64,000 bases of DNA from DAISJM01 sp036821485 (GTDB taxonomy: Bacteria > Verrucomicrobiota > Kiritimatiellia > CAIQIC01 > JAGNIJ01), in NCBI GenBank assembly GCA_036821485.1, contig DAISJM010000012.1, forward strand, positions 1-64,000. The letters run 5' to 3'. The position numbers and the translations under genes are program-made. This document shows positions 55,780 through 64,000 of this stretch, one piece after another. A model generated the notes under the pieces. It saw nothing but the letters and a program-made list of their open reading frames with translations, was not told where the DNA came from and made no database searches. How positions within the stretch are numbered: position 1 is the first letter of the stretch; each line of letters starts with the position of its first letter.

Positions 55780-57153
55780 GTGAAAACCAGCGCATCAAAG
55801 CGGAAGACGACCGTGGGCGATATCGATGCCGAAGTACTCGATTTCACCGCGGGTCAGGACATCGAGCTCGATATGGAGCTGGTGGGCGCGGACTGTCTTG
55901 GTTCGGCGGCCCACGTGACCATGCTTTCGAAGATGCCGGTCAAGCCCCCGATCTTCACGCAGGCAGAGCGGCGGCAGGTTGTCCGGGCGCTGAACGACAT
56001 TATGACGTCCTGGCGGAAGTGCGAATTTCAAATCACGCTGGACGATCAGGACGTTCACATGGCGGTGGAGCGGGTACTCACCGACAAGCTGGGTGATCTG
56101 GGCAAGAAGGTTCATACCGGCCGGAGCCGGAATGATCAGGTGGCTGTGGATCTGCGGCTTTATGCGAAGGAGCAGATTCTCGGAGGCCTGGCGGAGACTG
56201 CCGCATTGGCCGATGCGCTGCTCGTGTTTGCGCGGAAGCACATGGCCGAGCCGATGGTGGGGCGGACCCACATGCAACCTGCGATGCCGAGTTCGGTTGG
56301 ACTCTGGGCTTCCGCGTTCGCCGAGAGCCTGCTCGACGACATGGGCATGTTGATGGCGGCTTATGACATGAACGACCGGTCGCCGCTGGGTTCGGCGGCG
56401 AGCTACGGCGTTCCGCTTCCGCTCGACCGGCAGTTCGTTTCTGACCTGCTGGGTTTCAGCGCGCCGGTCCACAACGTGCTCCATGCGAATAATGCGCGGG
56501 GCAAGGTGGAGTCGATTGTGCTGTTCGCGTTCGGCCAGGCGATGCTGACGCTCTCGCGGCTTGCGCAGGATCTCATCATCTTCTCCATGCCGGAGTTCGG
56601 TTACTTCGAACTGCCGGCGGAGTTTTGCACGGGCAGCAGCATCATGCCGCAGAAGCGGAATCCCGACGTACTCGAGTTGATCCGGGCCAAGGCCTCGAAG
56701 GTGCTTTCCGGCGTATCGTGCGTGATGGAACTGATCCGGGCCGCGCCTTCGGGTTACAACCGGGATCTGCAGGAGGCGAAGGGGCCCTTCATCAAGGGGT
56801 TGCGGATGACGCGGTCCAGCCTTCGGATCATGACGCGGTTGATCAAGGGCGTTAAGATCAGCCGGTCGGCGTTGTTGAAAGGTTTCTCTTCCGGCGTGTT
56901 TGCGACCGATCATGCGTTGCAGCTTGTGGCGAAGGGCATCCCGTTCCGGGACGCCTATCACCAGACCAAGCAGCATCTGGATGCGCTGGAAAAGCAGAAT
57001 CCGTTTGAAGCCATTGCGCGGAAGACGCATCTCGGTGCGACAGCCGGCCTGGATTTCAAGGGGATGATGGCGCGGGTGAAGGAAGTCGAGGGCTTTGTCC
57101 GGGACGAAGAAGCGGCGCTCCAGAAAGTCGCACGGAATCTGCTGCGCGGTTGA
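55780..57153 (+). CDS. argH: Argininosuccinate lyase
   Basis: 457 aa from GTG 55780, which has GGGAGG 4 nt upstream; an ATG 16 codons earlier lacks a ribosome site. Last step of arginine synthesis: argininosuccinate to arginine plus fumarate. Marks: DIELDMELVGADCLGSAAHVTML, THMQPAMPSSVGLW and the fumarase/aspartase signature GSSIMPQKRNPD with the mobile catalytic Ser. Length is normal (~460). Neighbours do not suggest an arginine operon. Convergent with the DUF2723 gene (10-bp gap). Confidence 0.95.
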   Translation: MKTSASKRKTTVGDIDAEVLDFTAGQDIELDMELVGADCLGSAAHVTMLSKMPVKPPIFTQAERRQVVRALNDIMTSWRKCEFQITLDDQDVHMAVERVLTDKLGDLGKKVHTGRSRNDQVAVDLRLYAKEQILGGLAETAALADALLVFARKHMAEPMVGRTHMQPAMPSSVGLWASAFAESLLDDMGMLMAAYDMNDRSPLGSAASYGVPLPLDRQFVSDLLGFSAPVHNVLHANNARGKVESIVLFAFGQAMLTLSRLAQDLIIFSMPEFGYFELPAEFCTGSSIMPQKRNPDVLELIRAKASKVLSGVSCVMELIRAAPSGYNRDLQEAKGPFIKGLRMTRSSLRIMTRLIKGVKISRSALLKGFSSGVFATDHALQLVAKGIPFRDAYHQTKQHLDALEKQNPFEAIARKTHLGATAGLDFKGMMARVKEVEGFVRDEEAALQKVARNLLRG

Positions 57154-57163
57154 TGGGGCGATC

Positions 57164-59317
57164 CTACATCTTGCCGGCGGCCCGCTTCCGCACAATGTCG
57201 AGGTTGGCCGCTGCATCCCTGTTCTGAGGATTCACTTTCAGTTCGTTGAGGAGCAAGCGTTCTGCCTCGGCATACCGGCCTGCGCGCGCGTGGAGAATGG
57301 CCAGGCTCATCCGCGGGCCCTGAATGAAGGGCGCGAAGCGGATTGCGTATTCATAAGCCTGCGCGGCCTCGGCATACCGGCCCAGTTCTTCCTTGATCGC
57401 GCCGAGGCAGTACCAGATTGCCCCGTTGCTGGGTACCCACTGCAACGACTTTTCATAGGCCTCCTCCGACTCGCGCCACATCTTGCGATCGGAGAAATAT
57501 GAGCCACGCCACTGGTGGACCAGGGCCCATGCCTCGCGCTCGAGACGATGCGAGTTCGGGGTGGGCTCCGGGCTGGCATCTGGATGCTCGGAGCGCCAGC
57601 GTGCATCGGCTGCGCGTGCGTCATCCACCGTTACGGGATGATCCATAACCTGGAATAGATAGCCCGCGGGAAGCAGCCATGGTGCTGTTCGCGTGTGGCC
57701 GGGTGAGTACTCGATGAACAGGGGCGTGGAGGCCGCAGCATCGCAGTCCAGCGGAGGTATGCGGAGCGGTTGCATGTCGGGCTCCATCACCGTTTCCGTG
57801 AGGTACCTGACCTTCTCGTCACGACTCCACATCTCGTTCTTCGAAGCGAGAGCCTCGATGGTGTTGAGCACGGGAACAAGTCCATAGACGACCCAGAGGC
57901 CCGGTTCCTTGGGATAGACATATGTGCGATAAGCGAGCATGTGAGAAAGATTGTCGGAGCTCACGACAATGGCTGCGGGGCGGGGAAGGGGGGCGAGGAC
58001 GTCTCTCAGGAAATCGGTCGGAGCCGTCCACGAACGAAGCGACGAACGGCGCACGTTGGCCCCGGCGGTTGCGGCCATGAGCAGCAGTACGGCTGCCGCG
58101 GCGAGTGGGGCTGATCGCCATCGCTTGCGCGCGAGATCGCCCAGAACGGAGAGGCCGATTCCGGCCGAGAGAGCCAGGCCGAGGTAAAGGGGAAGGTGAT
58201 AGTCTGTGACGCCGTACTGGCGGATGTAGGTGATGTCGAGGAGGTCCTGCTTCATGTGCCCCATCAGGATGCCTATGGAGTAAGGAACGATAGCGACAGC
58301 GAGGTAGCTGAGAAAAAGCAGACGGCGGCGCGTGAGAGCGACGAACCCGACGGCGGCCATGCACAAGCCGGCGACACCGATCTGTCCCAGGGGATTGTAG
58401 GAAGCGATCCATTCGGCCACGAATCCGCGGGGTGCGGCGGACAGGGGACGGAAGGTCCACTGCTTTCTGCAGAGGGCCCAGAGCAGGCGCTGTGGGGTCT
58501 CGATGTTGCCGAAGTCGAGCAGGGGGTTCTGTCTTGAGCGCCAGATCACCCACACAAACGCAAGTAACGCGAGGCCCACGCCGACGCCGGCGGCGGCTGC
58601 GCTCTTGAAGAGCGCCGTGGGTTTGCGAGGGGTGCCCACACTGTTCCAGATGGTCCACACGACCAGCAGGCCAAGGACGGCCTGCGTCAGGTGGTTGTCG
58701 ATGGCGAGCCCCCAAAGCAGGCCCAGCCCGAAGGGTGGTGCCAGGTTCCATCTGCTATTGGCAGCGGGTACCTCAGCCCGGGCGGTCATGTGCGTACTCA
58801 GCAGTAACATCCCGGCTATGAGAGCCGTCATCAGGGTGTACTGTTCGGTGGTTGTCGATTGTTCCAGAAATGCGGGAGAATGCATCAGCACCAGGAAGCT
58901 GGCGAGGCCCGCGACATGCGGCGCCCATTTCGGCGCGTCTGCGGAAAGAACACTGTGCGACCAGCGCTGGGTAATTTGACAAAGCAGTCCGGCCGTCAAT
59001 GCGGCGCAGAATCCGGTGAAAACATTGGTGCCTCGCGCGGGGTCCGCAAAGTGCAGGAGCCGGATGAAGAGATGGGCAAAGATGACCCAGCTGGGGGCTC
59101 CGGGCGGGTGGGGCATGCCTGCGGACGCCGCAGCCATGGCAAACTGCCCGCTATCATGAAAGGTGACCGAGGGCGCGGCACTGAGCCAGAAGACCGCCAT
59201 TGCCACAGCGAACACCGCGAAAGAAAGAAGCCACATTCTGGTTGTTTGCTGTAGCCATGGATGGCCATTCAGCGCTGATACGGCTCGATGAGGGCGTGAG
59301 TCGAGGTCGCGTTGCAT
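57164..59317 (-). CDS. DUF2723 membrane glycosyltransferase with TPR tail
   Basis: 717 aa from ATG 59317 (74 further codons are open upstream but overlap the divergent ABC gene). About ten membrane helices; the loop after the first helix, FHDSGQFAMAAASAGMPHPPGAPSW, is the DUF2723 motif (D-S/C-G-E/Q ... HPPGxP) of PMT-like GT-C enzymes that glycosylate exported proteins from a lipid-linked sugar. The C-terminal ~200 residues are periplasmic with TPR-like helices (YEYAIRFAPF; LAILHARAGRYAEAERLLLNEL). Substrates might include the many exported proteins here; that is inference. Divergent from the ABC transporter with an 82-bp shared gap. Confidence 0.85.
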   Translation of the reverse strand: MQRDLDSRPHRAVSALNGHPWLQQTTRMWLLSFAVFAVAMAVFWLSAAPSVTFHDSGQFAMAAASAGMPHPPGAPSWVIFAHLFIRLLHFADPARGTNVFTGFCAALTAGLLCQITQRWSHSVLSADAPKWAPHVAGLASFLVLMHSPAFLEQSTTTEQYTLMTALIAGMLLLSTHMTARAEVPAANSRWNLAPPFGLGLLWGLAIDNHLTQAVLGLLVVWTIWNSVGTPRKPTALFKSAAAAGVGVGLALLAFVWVIWRSRQNPLLDFGNIETPQRLLWALCRKQWTFRPLSAAPRGFVAEWIASYNPLGQIGVAGLCMAAVGFVALTRRRLLFLSYLAVAIVPYSIGILMGHMKQDLLDITYIRQYGVTDYHLPLYLGLALSAGIGLSVLGDLARKRWRSAPLAAAAVLLLMAATAGANVRRSSLRSWTAPTDFLRDVLAPLPRPAAIVVSSDNLSHMLAYRTYVYPKEPGLWVVYGLVPVLNTIEALASKNEMWSRDEKVRYLTETVMEPDMQPLRIPPLDCDAAASTPLFIEYSPGHTRTAPWLLPAGYLFQVMDHPVTVDDARAADARWRSEHPDASPEPTPNSHRLEREAWALVHQWRGSYFSDRKMWRESEEAYEKSLQWVPSNGAIWYCLGAIKEELGRYAEAAQAYEYAIRFAPFIQGPRMSLAILHARAGRYAEAERLLLNELKVNPQNRDAAANLDIVRKRAAGKM

Positions 59318-59353
59318 GGCGAACAAGTTAGCGGATTTTACATTATCATGCAC

Positions 59354-59382
59354 GATGAAATGGGTTATTATAGCGGCGCATG
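59354..59382 (+). promoter_or_regulatory. Possible promoter of the ABC transporter operon
   Basis: In the 82-bp gap, a TTATCA hexamer followed 17 bp later by TATTAT fits a weak sigma-70 promoter ahead of ATG 59400. Sites are approximate; no experiment or consensus alignment supports it. Confidence 0.3.
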
Positions 59383-59399
59383 TAGAGAGGGGAATCGCG

Positions 59400-60140
59400 A
59401 TGAGTGCAGCTCTTGAGTTGGTGAATTTGGAGGTCCAGTTCCCCGCGCGCGGCGAGGTCGTCCGAGCGCTCCAAGGGGTCAGCCTGCAGGTCAACCCGGG
59501 GACGGTGTTCGGGTTCCTGGGACCTAATGGCGCGGGCAAAACAACAACGATGCACGTTTTGCTCGGCTTTGTGGAGCCGACTTCGGGGTCAGCGCGAATC
59601 TTCGGGGAAGATGTCAGTAAGTCCCTTGCGCGTCAGCGCATTGGGTACCTGCCGGAGCATCCAGAGACCTATCGTTTTCTGACCTCGCGAGAATTGTTGC
59701 GCATGGCGGGCAGGCTCTTCGGCATGGGAGGGGAGTCCCTGCGCCGGCGCATTGATGAGCTGTTGCATATGGTCAATCTCGAGGCGGCGGCAGACCGCCG
59801 CATTGGCACCTACTCGCGCGGCATGATGCAGCGTGTGGGTCTGGCGCAGGCGCTGATCAACGATCCTGATCTCGTGATCCTGGATGAGCCGACGGGCGGA
59901 CTCGATCCGTTGGGCCGGATGGAAGTCCGTTCCATCATCGCCGATCTTCGGACAAGGGGTAAGACCGTGTTCTTCTCCTCGCATGAGCTTTCCGAGGTGG
60001 AACTGGTGTGCGATCACATCGCCATTCTGGCGGCTGGCAGGGTTGTGGCTCAGGGCGCGGCGCAGGAACTTGTGGGTCCGAACGAGAGGTTGGAGCAGTT
60101 CTTCCTGCGCGTGGTGCAATCGGTGGAGGCACGGACATGA
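59400..60140 (+). CDS. ABC transporter ATP-binding protein
   Basis: 246 aa from ATG 59400 (AGAGAGGGG upstream). Complete ABC ATPase: Walker A GPNGAGKTTT (~residue 42), Q-loop region, signature YSRGMMQRVGLAQAL (replaces LSGGQ, common in CcmA/NatA-like exporters), Walker B LVILDEPTGGLDP and H-loop FSSHELSEVE. Couples to the permease encoded next (ATGA overlap of 4 nt). The group includes exporters of lipids, polysaccharides or small molecules and gliding-motility ABC proteins (GldA-type); the substrate is unknown. Confidence 0.95.
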   Translation: MSAALELVNLEVQFPARGEVVRALQGVSLQVNPGTVFGFLGPNGAGKTTTMHVLLGFVEPTSGSARIFGEDVSKSLARQRIGYLPEHPETYRFLTSRELLRMAGRLFGMGGESLRRRIDELLHMVNLEAAADRRIGTYSRGMMQRVGLAQALINDPDLVILDEPTGGLDPLGRMEVRSIIADLRTRGKTVFFSSHELSEVELVCDHIAILAAGRVVAQGAAQELVGPNERLEQFFLRVVQSVEART

Positions 60141-60928
60141 ATCGCACAACGACCATCAGCAGCGTGGTCTGGATCGAGATGATCCGCCGCAAGGATGTCT
60201 ATGTCCTGCTGATTCTCCTGCTCGCGTTGCTGTTCATCCTGATGTCGCTGAACGTGTTCGGTCTTGGAGCCGTCGTGGGTTACGTGGCGGACATCGGGCT
60301 CGTGTTTGCGTGGCTGTTTTCGGTGATCCTGTGTGTCAGTCTCACGGCGCGCCAACTGCCGCAGGAAGAAGCGAAGGGCACGATCTATCCGTTGCTGGCA
60401 AAACCGATCACGAGGGCAGAACTGGTGTTGGGCAAGTGGCTGGGCGCGTGGAGCGCTTCGGCGGCCTGCACACTGCTCTTCTATGCCGTGATCCTGGTGG
60501 TGTTGCGTCTGAGGGGTGGGTCGTTGAATGTTGCATGCCTGGCCCAGGCTGTGCTGCTTCATCTTGTTGCGCTGGCCATTGTGGGCGGGTGCGCCTTGCT
60601 GTGCTCCACGCGGATGACCTATGGCGCGGCGGCCTCGGTGGGCTACGTTGTACTTGCGGCGTGCTTCGCGGTTGTGCCCCGTGTGCCGGAGCTGTTGATG
60701 TATGAGCGCGGCGCCTCGAGTACAGCGATGTTGGGTCTTTACTACGCATTGCCGCACCTTGAACTGTTTGATCTTCGGCAGAGATTGGTGCATGACTGGG
60801 GGCCGGCGCCTTGGGGCGTGGTGGGCGGAGTCGTGTTGTATGGCCTGCTGTGGGCGGTAATTTTCATCACGCTTTCGTGGATGGCCTATCGCAACAAGCG
60901 GTTCAAGAGAGGTGCGATGTCCGCGTGA
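60137..60928 (+). CDS. ABC-2 type permease
   Basis: 263 aa from ATG 60137. About six membrane helices (VYVLLILLLALLFILMSLNVF; LVFAWLFSVILCVSLTA; ...). The QEEAKGTIYPLLAKPITRAELVLGKWLGAW motif after the second helix is typical of ABC-2 family permeases working with NatA/CcmA-type ATPases. It makes the export pore with the ATPase gene it overlaps by 4 nt. Overlaps the next gene by 4 nt too (GTGA), so the TPR protein is part of the same unit. Confidence 0.88.
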   Translation: MNRTTTISSVVWIEMIRRKDVYVLLILLLALLFILMSLNVFGLGAVVGYVADIGLVFAWLFSVILCVSLTARQLPQEEAKGTIYPLLAKPITRAELVLGKWLGAWSASAACTLLFYAVILVVLRLRGGSLNVACLAQAVLLHLVALAIVGGCALLCSTRMTYGAAASVGYVVLAACFAVVPRVPELLMYERGASSTAMLGLYYALPHLELFDLRQRLVHDWGPAPWGVVGGVVLYGLLWAVIFITLSWMAYRNKRFKRGAMSA

Positions 60929-61794
60929 CTGCTTCCTCACGAGTACGGCGGGTGATTCCACTGGCTGTTGTGCTGGTGTTGTGGGGGGTGGTGTTCACCT
61001 TGGCGTGCCGGCTGACGCAGACTTCGCCGAGTGAGCGGGCCGGCGAGTTGTCCGTGGCGGGCCAGGTGTTTGGTGCGAGTCGCATGGCCTTCAGTAGCTC
61101 GTTCTTTACCGAGGCCGACAACTACTTTCACATGGGGGTTGGTCACGTGCTGCCGAAAGCCATTACCAACGATTTCATTCAATCATGGCGTGCAGCCATC
61201 CAGCCGTCCGGCCATGTGCATGCCGAGGGGTTGGCTGTTCGGGAGATCATGCCTTGGCTGGAGTTCGCCGTTCGCACCAATCCACACAACGTGGATGCCT
61301 ATCTGACGGCCGCCTATTGGCTGGGCGTGGCGGGGCGATCGGACTTGGCGGAGCGTGTGCTGATGCAGGGGCAGCAGGACAATCCCGGCGACTACCGGAT
61401 GCTTGGAGAGCGGGCCAAGATGTTGTTTGACCGTCACGACGACCTCAAGGCCGCCGCGTTATTGGATGAGGCGCTCCGCCTGTGGCCGAGCACGCTGGAT
61501 CCGAAAGACGAGCAGGCCCTGCTTGATTTGTCGTCCATGTTGAGTTACCGCGCCTTCCTGCATGAGCTGAAGGGTGAGCGGCAGGCTGCACTGGCTTTGT
61601 TCAAGAAGGCCCTGGCTGCATCCCCGAACAATGCCGGACTCGACAAGCGGGTGCGTGCGATCGAGGCTGGCGAGGATATGACGGAGAAGGATCGTGCCGT
61701 CTGGAATACGGTCTTCGGGCGCAAGATGAAGGATTCGCGCGAGGGTGAAGCGGGTCGCATTCCTCGAGATGATGATGACGACGAGATGAACTGA
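60925..61794 (+). CDS. Membrane-anchored TPR protein
   Basis: 289 aa from GTG 60925, overlapping the permease stop by 4 nt. One N-terminal membrane helix (VIPLAVVLVLWGVVFTLACRL), then a periplasmic part with TPR-like helices (YLTAAYWLGVAGRSDLAERVL; AKMLFDRHDDLKAAALLDEAL; LKGERQAALALFKKALAA) and an acidic C-terminal tail (RDDDDDEMN). Probable accessory protein of the ABC exporter; function unknown. Confidence 0.7.
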   Translation: MTASSRVRRVIPLAVVLVLWGVVFTLACRLTQTSPSERAGELSVAGQVFGASRMAFSSSFFTEADNYFHMGVGHVLPKAITNDFIQSWRAAIQPSGHVHAEGLAVREIMPWLEFAVRTNPHNVDAYLTAAYWLGVAGRSDLAERVLMQGQQDNPGDYRMLGERAKMLFDRHDDLKAAALLDEALRLWPSTLDPKDEQALLDLSSMLSYRAFLHELKGERQAALALFKKALAASPNNAGLDKRVRAIEAGEDMTEKDRAVWNTVFGRKMKDSREGEAGRIPRDDDDDEMN

Positions 61795-61823
61795 AGCGTG
61801 AAGTGGCGGAGCGGAACCGGGTT

Positions 61824-62633
61824 ATGTATCTTGAGTTCTATGGTTTGAAGGAGATGCCGTTCAATATCACGCCTGATCCGCGTTTCCTTTTCTTTTCGCA
61901 GCAGCATCGCGAAGCGTTTGATCATCTCATCTACGGCATTGAGCATCGCAAGGGCTTCATCGAGTTAACAGGCGAAGTGGGATCCGGCAAGACGACCTTG
62001 TGCCGCGCGATTCTCTCCAAGCTCTCCAGTCGCGTGAAGACGGCGCTTGTGTTGAATCCGTCTCTCTCGCAGACGCAATTACTTCGCGCGATCCTCAATG
62101 ACTTCGGCATCGAGGTGAAGGGGCGGGATCGACTGAGCTACATTGAGCAACTCAACGCCTATCTGCTGACGCAGATGAAGGAAGGCAACAACGTGGCGGT
62201 TGTGATTGATGAAGCACAGGACTTGCACCCGACGGTGATGGAACAGGTGCGGCTGCTTTCCAACTTGGAAACGGATCAGCACAAGCTGATGCAGATTGTA
62301 CTCGCAGGACAGCCTGAACTCAGCGCGCGGCTGGCGCGGCCCGAGTTGAGGCAGTTGCGCCAGCGGATCATGGTCCGGTGTTGCCTGCGGCCGTTGACGG
62401 AAGATGAGACGGGCCAGTACATTGAACACCGGTTGCAGGTGGCGGGCGCGAACGGCAGTGTGCGTTTTCTGCCCGGGGCCGTGCGCCAGGTGTATAACTA
62501 CGGCAAGGGTATCCCCCGGATGATCAACGGTTTGTGTGACCGAGTGATGTTGGCTGGTTATGTGGCAAAGAACAAGATGATCGGCGAGGCGGAGGTCGAG
62601 AGGGCGGTGGCCGACATGGAGGCAGTTCGATGA
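61824..62633 (+). CDS. gspA: ExeA/GspA-type AAA ATPase
   Basis: 269 aa from ATG 61824 (MYLEFYGLKEMPFNITPDP, the family's exact start); GTG 61803 is a poorer choice. AAA domain: Walker A GEVGSGKTTL (~residue 50), Walker B VAVVIDEAQDL, sensor GQPEL and the C-terminal GIPRMINGLCDRVMLAGY. In type II secretion ExeA forms with ExeB (GspB) a complex that inserts the secretin through the peptidoglycan. Here it overlaps a GspB-like gene by 4 nt, supporting that role. Confidence 0.9.
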   Translation: MYLEFYGLKEMPFNITPDPRFLFFSQQHREAFDHLIYGIEHRKGFIELTGEVGSGKTTLCRAILSKLSSRVKTALVLNPSLSQTQLLRAILNDFGIEVKGRDRLSYIEQLNAYLLTQMKEGNNVAVVIDEAQDLHPTVMEQVRLLSNLETDQHKLMQIVLAGQPELSARLARPELRQLRQRIMVRCCLRPLTEDETGQYIEHRLQVAGANGSVRFLPGAVRQVYNYGKGIPRMINGLCDRVMLAGYVAKNKMIGEAEVERAVADMEAVR

Positions 62634-63625
62634 GTCTCATCCAGGAAGCCCTCAGGCGGAAGGACGACGACGACGGTGGCGACAAGAACCAGAAGGCTGC
62701 CGCCCCGGTAACGCCTGCTGTTCCGCCTGCCGCTCCAAAACTGTCTGTCAAGGCGCCCGCCAAACGTTCGGTGGCCAAGTCGCCTGCCAAGATGCCCGCC
62801 AAGGTGATGCCGTCCGTGGCAGAAGGGGATGTCCCGCCTGCGACAGCAGAACAGGCGCCCGAAGTCGCGGAGTCTCCATCCGGCGACAAGAAACCTGCCT
62901 CGCGCATGGGTCTGGTTATCGGCGTTTCTGTGGGGGCGGCCGTTGTGGTCATTGGCGCGTTCGCTGCGTTCATGCTGTTGCTTGATAAGGAGCCCGAGAA
63001 CGAACTGGTGGTTCCTTCGCGGTCCGGCACGACGGCTTCCCGGCCTCAACGCACCACGCCATCAACCGACGCCGCGACTGCGGCGCCCGCGCAGCCGGCG
63101 AAAACAGAAAGCGCACCTGCCGCTGTTCCGGAGGTTCCCGTGGAGCCGCCGAAGCCAAGGCTTGAGGCTGTTCCGCAGCCGGCGCAAGTTGTTGCCCCAT
63201 CCGTGACGGTGGAAGTCGCGGTCTCTCCTCAGCCCAAGGTGGAACCCCCGGCACCCGCGGTGCAACCGGCGAGCCCTCCGCCGCCCGCCGCACCTGCGGA
63301 GAAGAAGCCCGCACCCGCCCCGGTCCAGAAGGCGGCGGCAACTCCGGCGCCTGCGGTCAAGACACCTGCGGCGGCTGTCGCACCCGCGGCGGACACGGAA
63401 CCCGTTGAGGAGCCTGCTCCGCCTCCCGAGATCAAATGGCCGCATCTGAAAGTGGTCGGAACGATGGCAGGCCGGGGGGGTGGATCAGCCATCATCAACG
63501 GCACGATTGTATCCGTCGATGAACGGATGGAAGGCGTGAGGCTTCTTGAAGTGAGTCAGACTGCGTGTGTGTTCGAATACCAAGGCGAGACGCAGATGGT
63601 ACGTGTTGGCCAGACGACGTGGTGA
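62630..63625 (+). CDS. gspB: GspB-like secretion assembly protein
   Basis: 331 aa, overlapping gspA by 4 nt (ATGA). MSLIQEALRRK at the start is the cytoplasmic GspB motif; a membrane helix follows near residues 95-117 (MGLVIGVSVGAAVVVIGAFAAFMLLL), then ~150 residues of Pro/Ala/Val/Lys low-complexity linker that spans the periplasm, and a small C-terminal domain (HLKVVGTMAGRGGGSAIINGTIVSVDERMEGVRLLEV) that resembles the GspB/GspC-type homology region domain. Partner of ExeA/GspA in secretin assembly. Convergent with the GspE-N gene (10-bp gap). Confidence 0.85.
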   Translation: MSLIQEALRRKDDDDGGDKNQKAAAPVTPAVPPAAPKLSVKAPAKRSVAKSPAKMPAKVMPSVAEGDVPPATAEQAPEVAESPSGDKKPASRMGLVIGVSVGAAVVVIGAFAAFMLLLDKEPENELVVPSRSGTTASRPQRTTPSTDAATAAPAQPAKTESAPAAVPEVPVEPPKPRLEAVPQPAQVVAPSVTVEVAVSPQPKVEPPAPAVQPASPPPPAAPAEKKPAPAPVQKAAATPAPAVKTPAAAVAPAADTEPVEEPAPPPEIKWPHLKVVGTMAGRGGGSAIINGTIVSVDERMEGVRLLEVSQTACVFEYQGETQMVRVGQTTW

Positions 63626-63635
63626 CGCTGCCCAG

Positions 63636-64000
63636 CTACTTGGCCTTGTCTTTGTTGTCCTTGGCGTCTTGGAATTCCAGGGCTTTGCGAATGCTGCTGA
63701 GGCAGGAATCGTAGGTCTCGGCGGCAACCAGGTAGAAATGGCACTTGCGCCCCGTGGTCCGGCGGACATCCTCCTGGAGTTCCGTATCGTACGGGTTCAG
63801 AATCGCCACCAACAAGTCCTCTCCCATGGCTTCAAAGGGAAGGGCCGCCCTATGCATCATGAATTCGATGGGCAACATCTTGTAGGCATCCTTCTGAACT
63901 TCGAAGTTGGTCAGAGAGAGAATCGGCAGACCGCTGTCGGTGGATATGAAGTTCATGACCTTTTCGATATTCTTAAAGGTGCGGTCATGAAGAACATGGA
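63636..64000 (-). CDS. GspE/MshE N-terminal domain protein (5' truncated)
   Basis: The frame is open to the right edge, so the N-terminus lies outside. The visible ~121 residues form the type II secretion GspE N-terminal (MshEN-like) domain: LPIEFMMHRAALPFEAMGEDLLVAILNPYDTELQEDVRRTTG, then the acidic-basic C-terminal tail (ALEFQDAKDNKDKAK). The protein ends right after this domain, so it is not a complete GspE ATPase; it may have a different domain or a second copy upstream. Neighbour of gspA/gspB, convergent. Confidence 0.75.
   Translation of the reverse strand, partial: HVLHDRTFKNIEKVMNFISTDSGLPILSLTNFEVQKDAYKMLPIEFMMHRAALPFEAMGEDLLVAILNPYDTELQEDVRRTTGRKCHFYLVAAETYDSCLSSIRKALEFQDAKDNKDKAK

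Overview
The window is a gene-dense, GC-rich stretch (about 54 protein genes, short intergenic gaps) of a Gram-negative bacterial chromosome. Lipid A genes (lpxI, lpxB), ExbB/ExbD proton-channel proteins, a porin-like barrel and type II secretion accessory genes show an outer membrane. Type III glutamine synthetase (glnN), LpxI, repeat-rich exported proteins (parallel beta-helix, FG-GAP, HAF, LRR plus C-type lectin) and a DUF2723-TPR glycosyltransferase point to the Planctomycetes-Verrucomicrobia-Chlamydiae group; my best guess is Kiritimatiellota or a nearby Verrucomicrobia/Lentisphaerae lineage. That placement is inference. I saw no rRNA, tRNA, CRISPR array, insertion sequence or prophage.

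Layout: 1-5.3 kb holds the end of an LRR/lectin gene, an algI-algJ pair for O-acetylation of an exported polysaccharide, and a HAF-repeat exported protein. 5.4-15.6 kb is a minus-strand run purF-gltB-gltD followed by an unusual PEP-synthase-like protein with a P-loop-less RecA/KaiC-like N-terminus. 15.9-18.6 kb is amtB, a P-II gene and a TorF-like porin. 19-28.2 kb is a plus-strand envelope operon: three exported TPR proteins (one carrying a thermonuclease-like domain), ExbB, two ExbD, a TonB-like/VWA protein, then two tandem 104-aa exported paralogues and a tail-anchored exported protein. 28.3-35.6 kb has a methyltransferase, a NifA-like sigma-54 activator, nadE, an orphan gene and glnN. 36-46 kb is mainly exported or surface proteins plus rlmA and a GH13 enzyme. 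46-50.5 kb has lpxI, a Gfo/Idh/MocA oxidoreductase, lpxB and a polyprenyl synthase. 50.5-64 kb carries zinc-ribbon proteins, an ABC-class ATPase with a decayed P-loop, dtd, argH, a DUF2723 glycosyltransferase, an ABC exporter, and ExeA/GspB/GspE-N type secretion genes.

The most coherent system is ammonium assimilation. Sequences fitting the -24/-12 sigma-54 consensus (GG-N10-GC) lie upstream of amtB-P-II, glnN and purF-gltBD. Each is preceded, about 110-160 bp upstream of the predicted transcription start, by a palindrome of the form ACA-N4-TGT, usually TACA-N4-TGTA. The only sigma-54 activator in the window is a NifA-family protein co-directional with nadE, with no nif genes in sight. I infer that it, or a relative, drives this regulon in nitrogen shortage. 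The second candidate system is the 19-28 kb operon, which looks like a proton-motive-force-driven envelope machine with dedicated periplasmic TPR partners and small exported client proteins.
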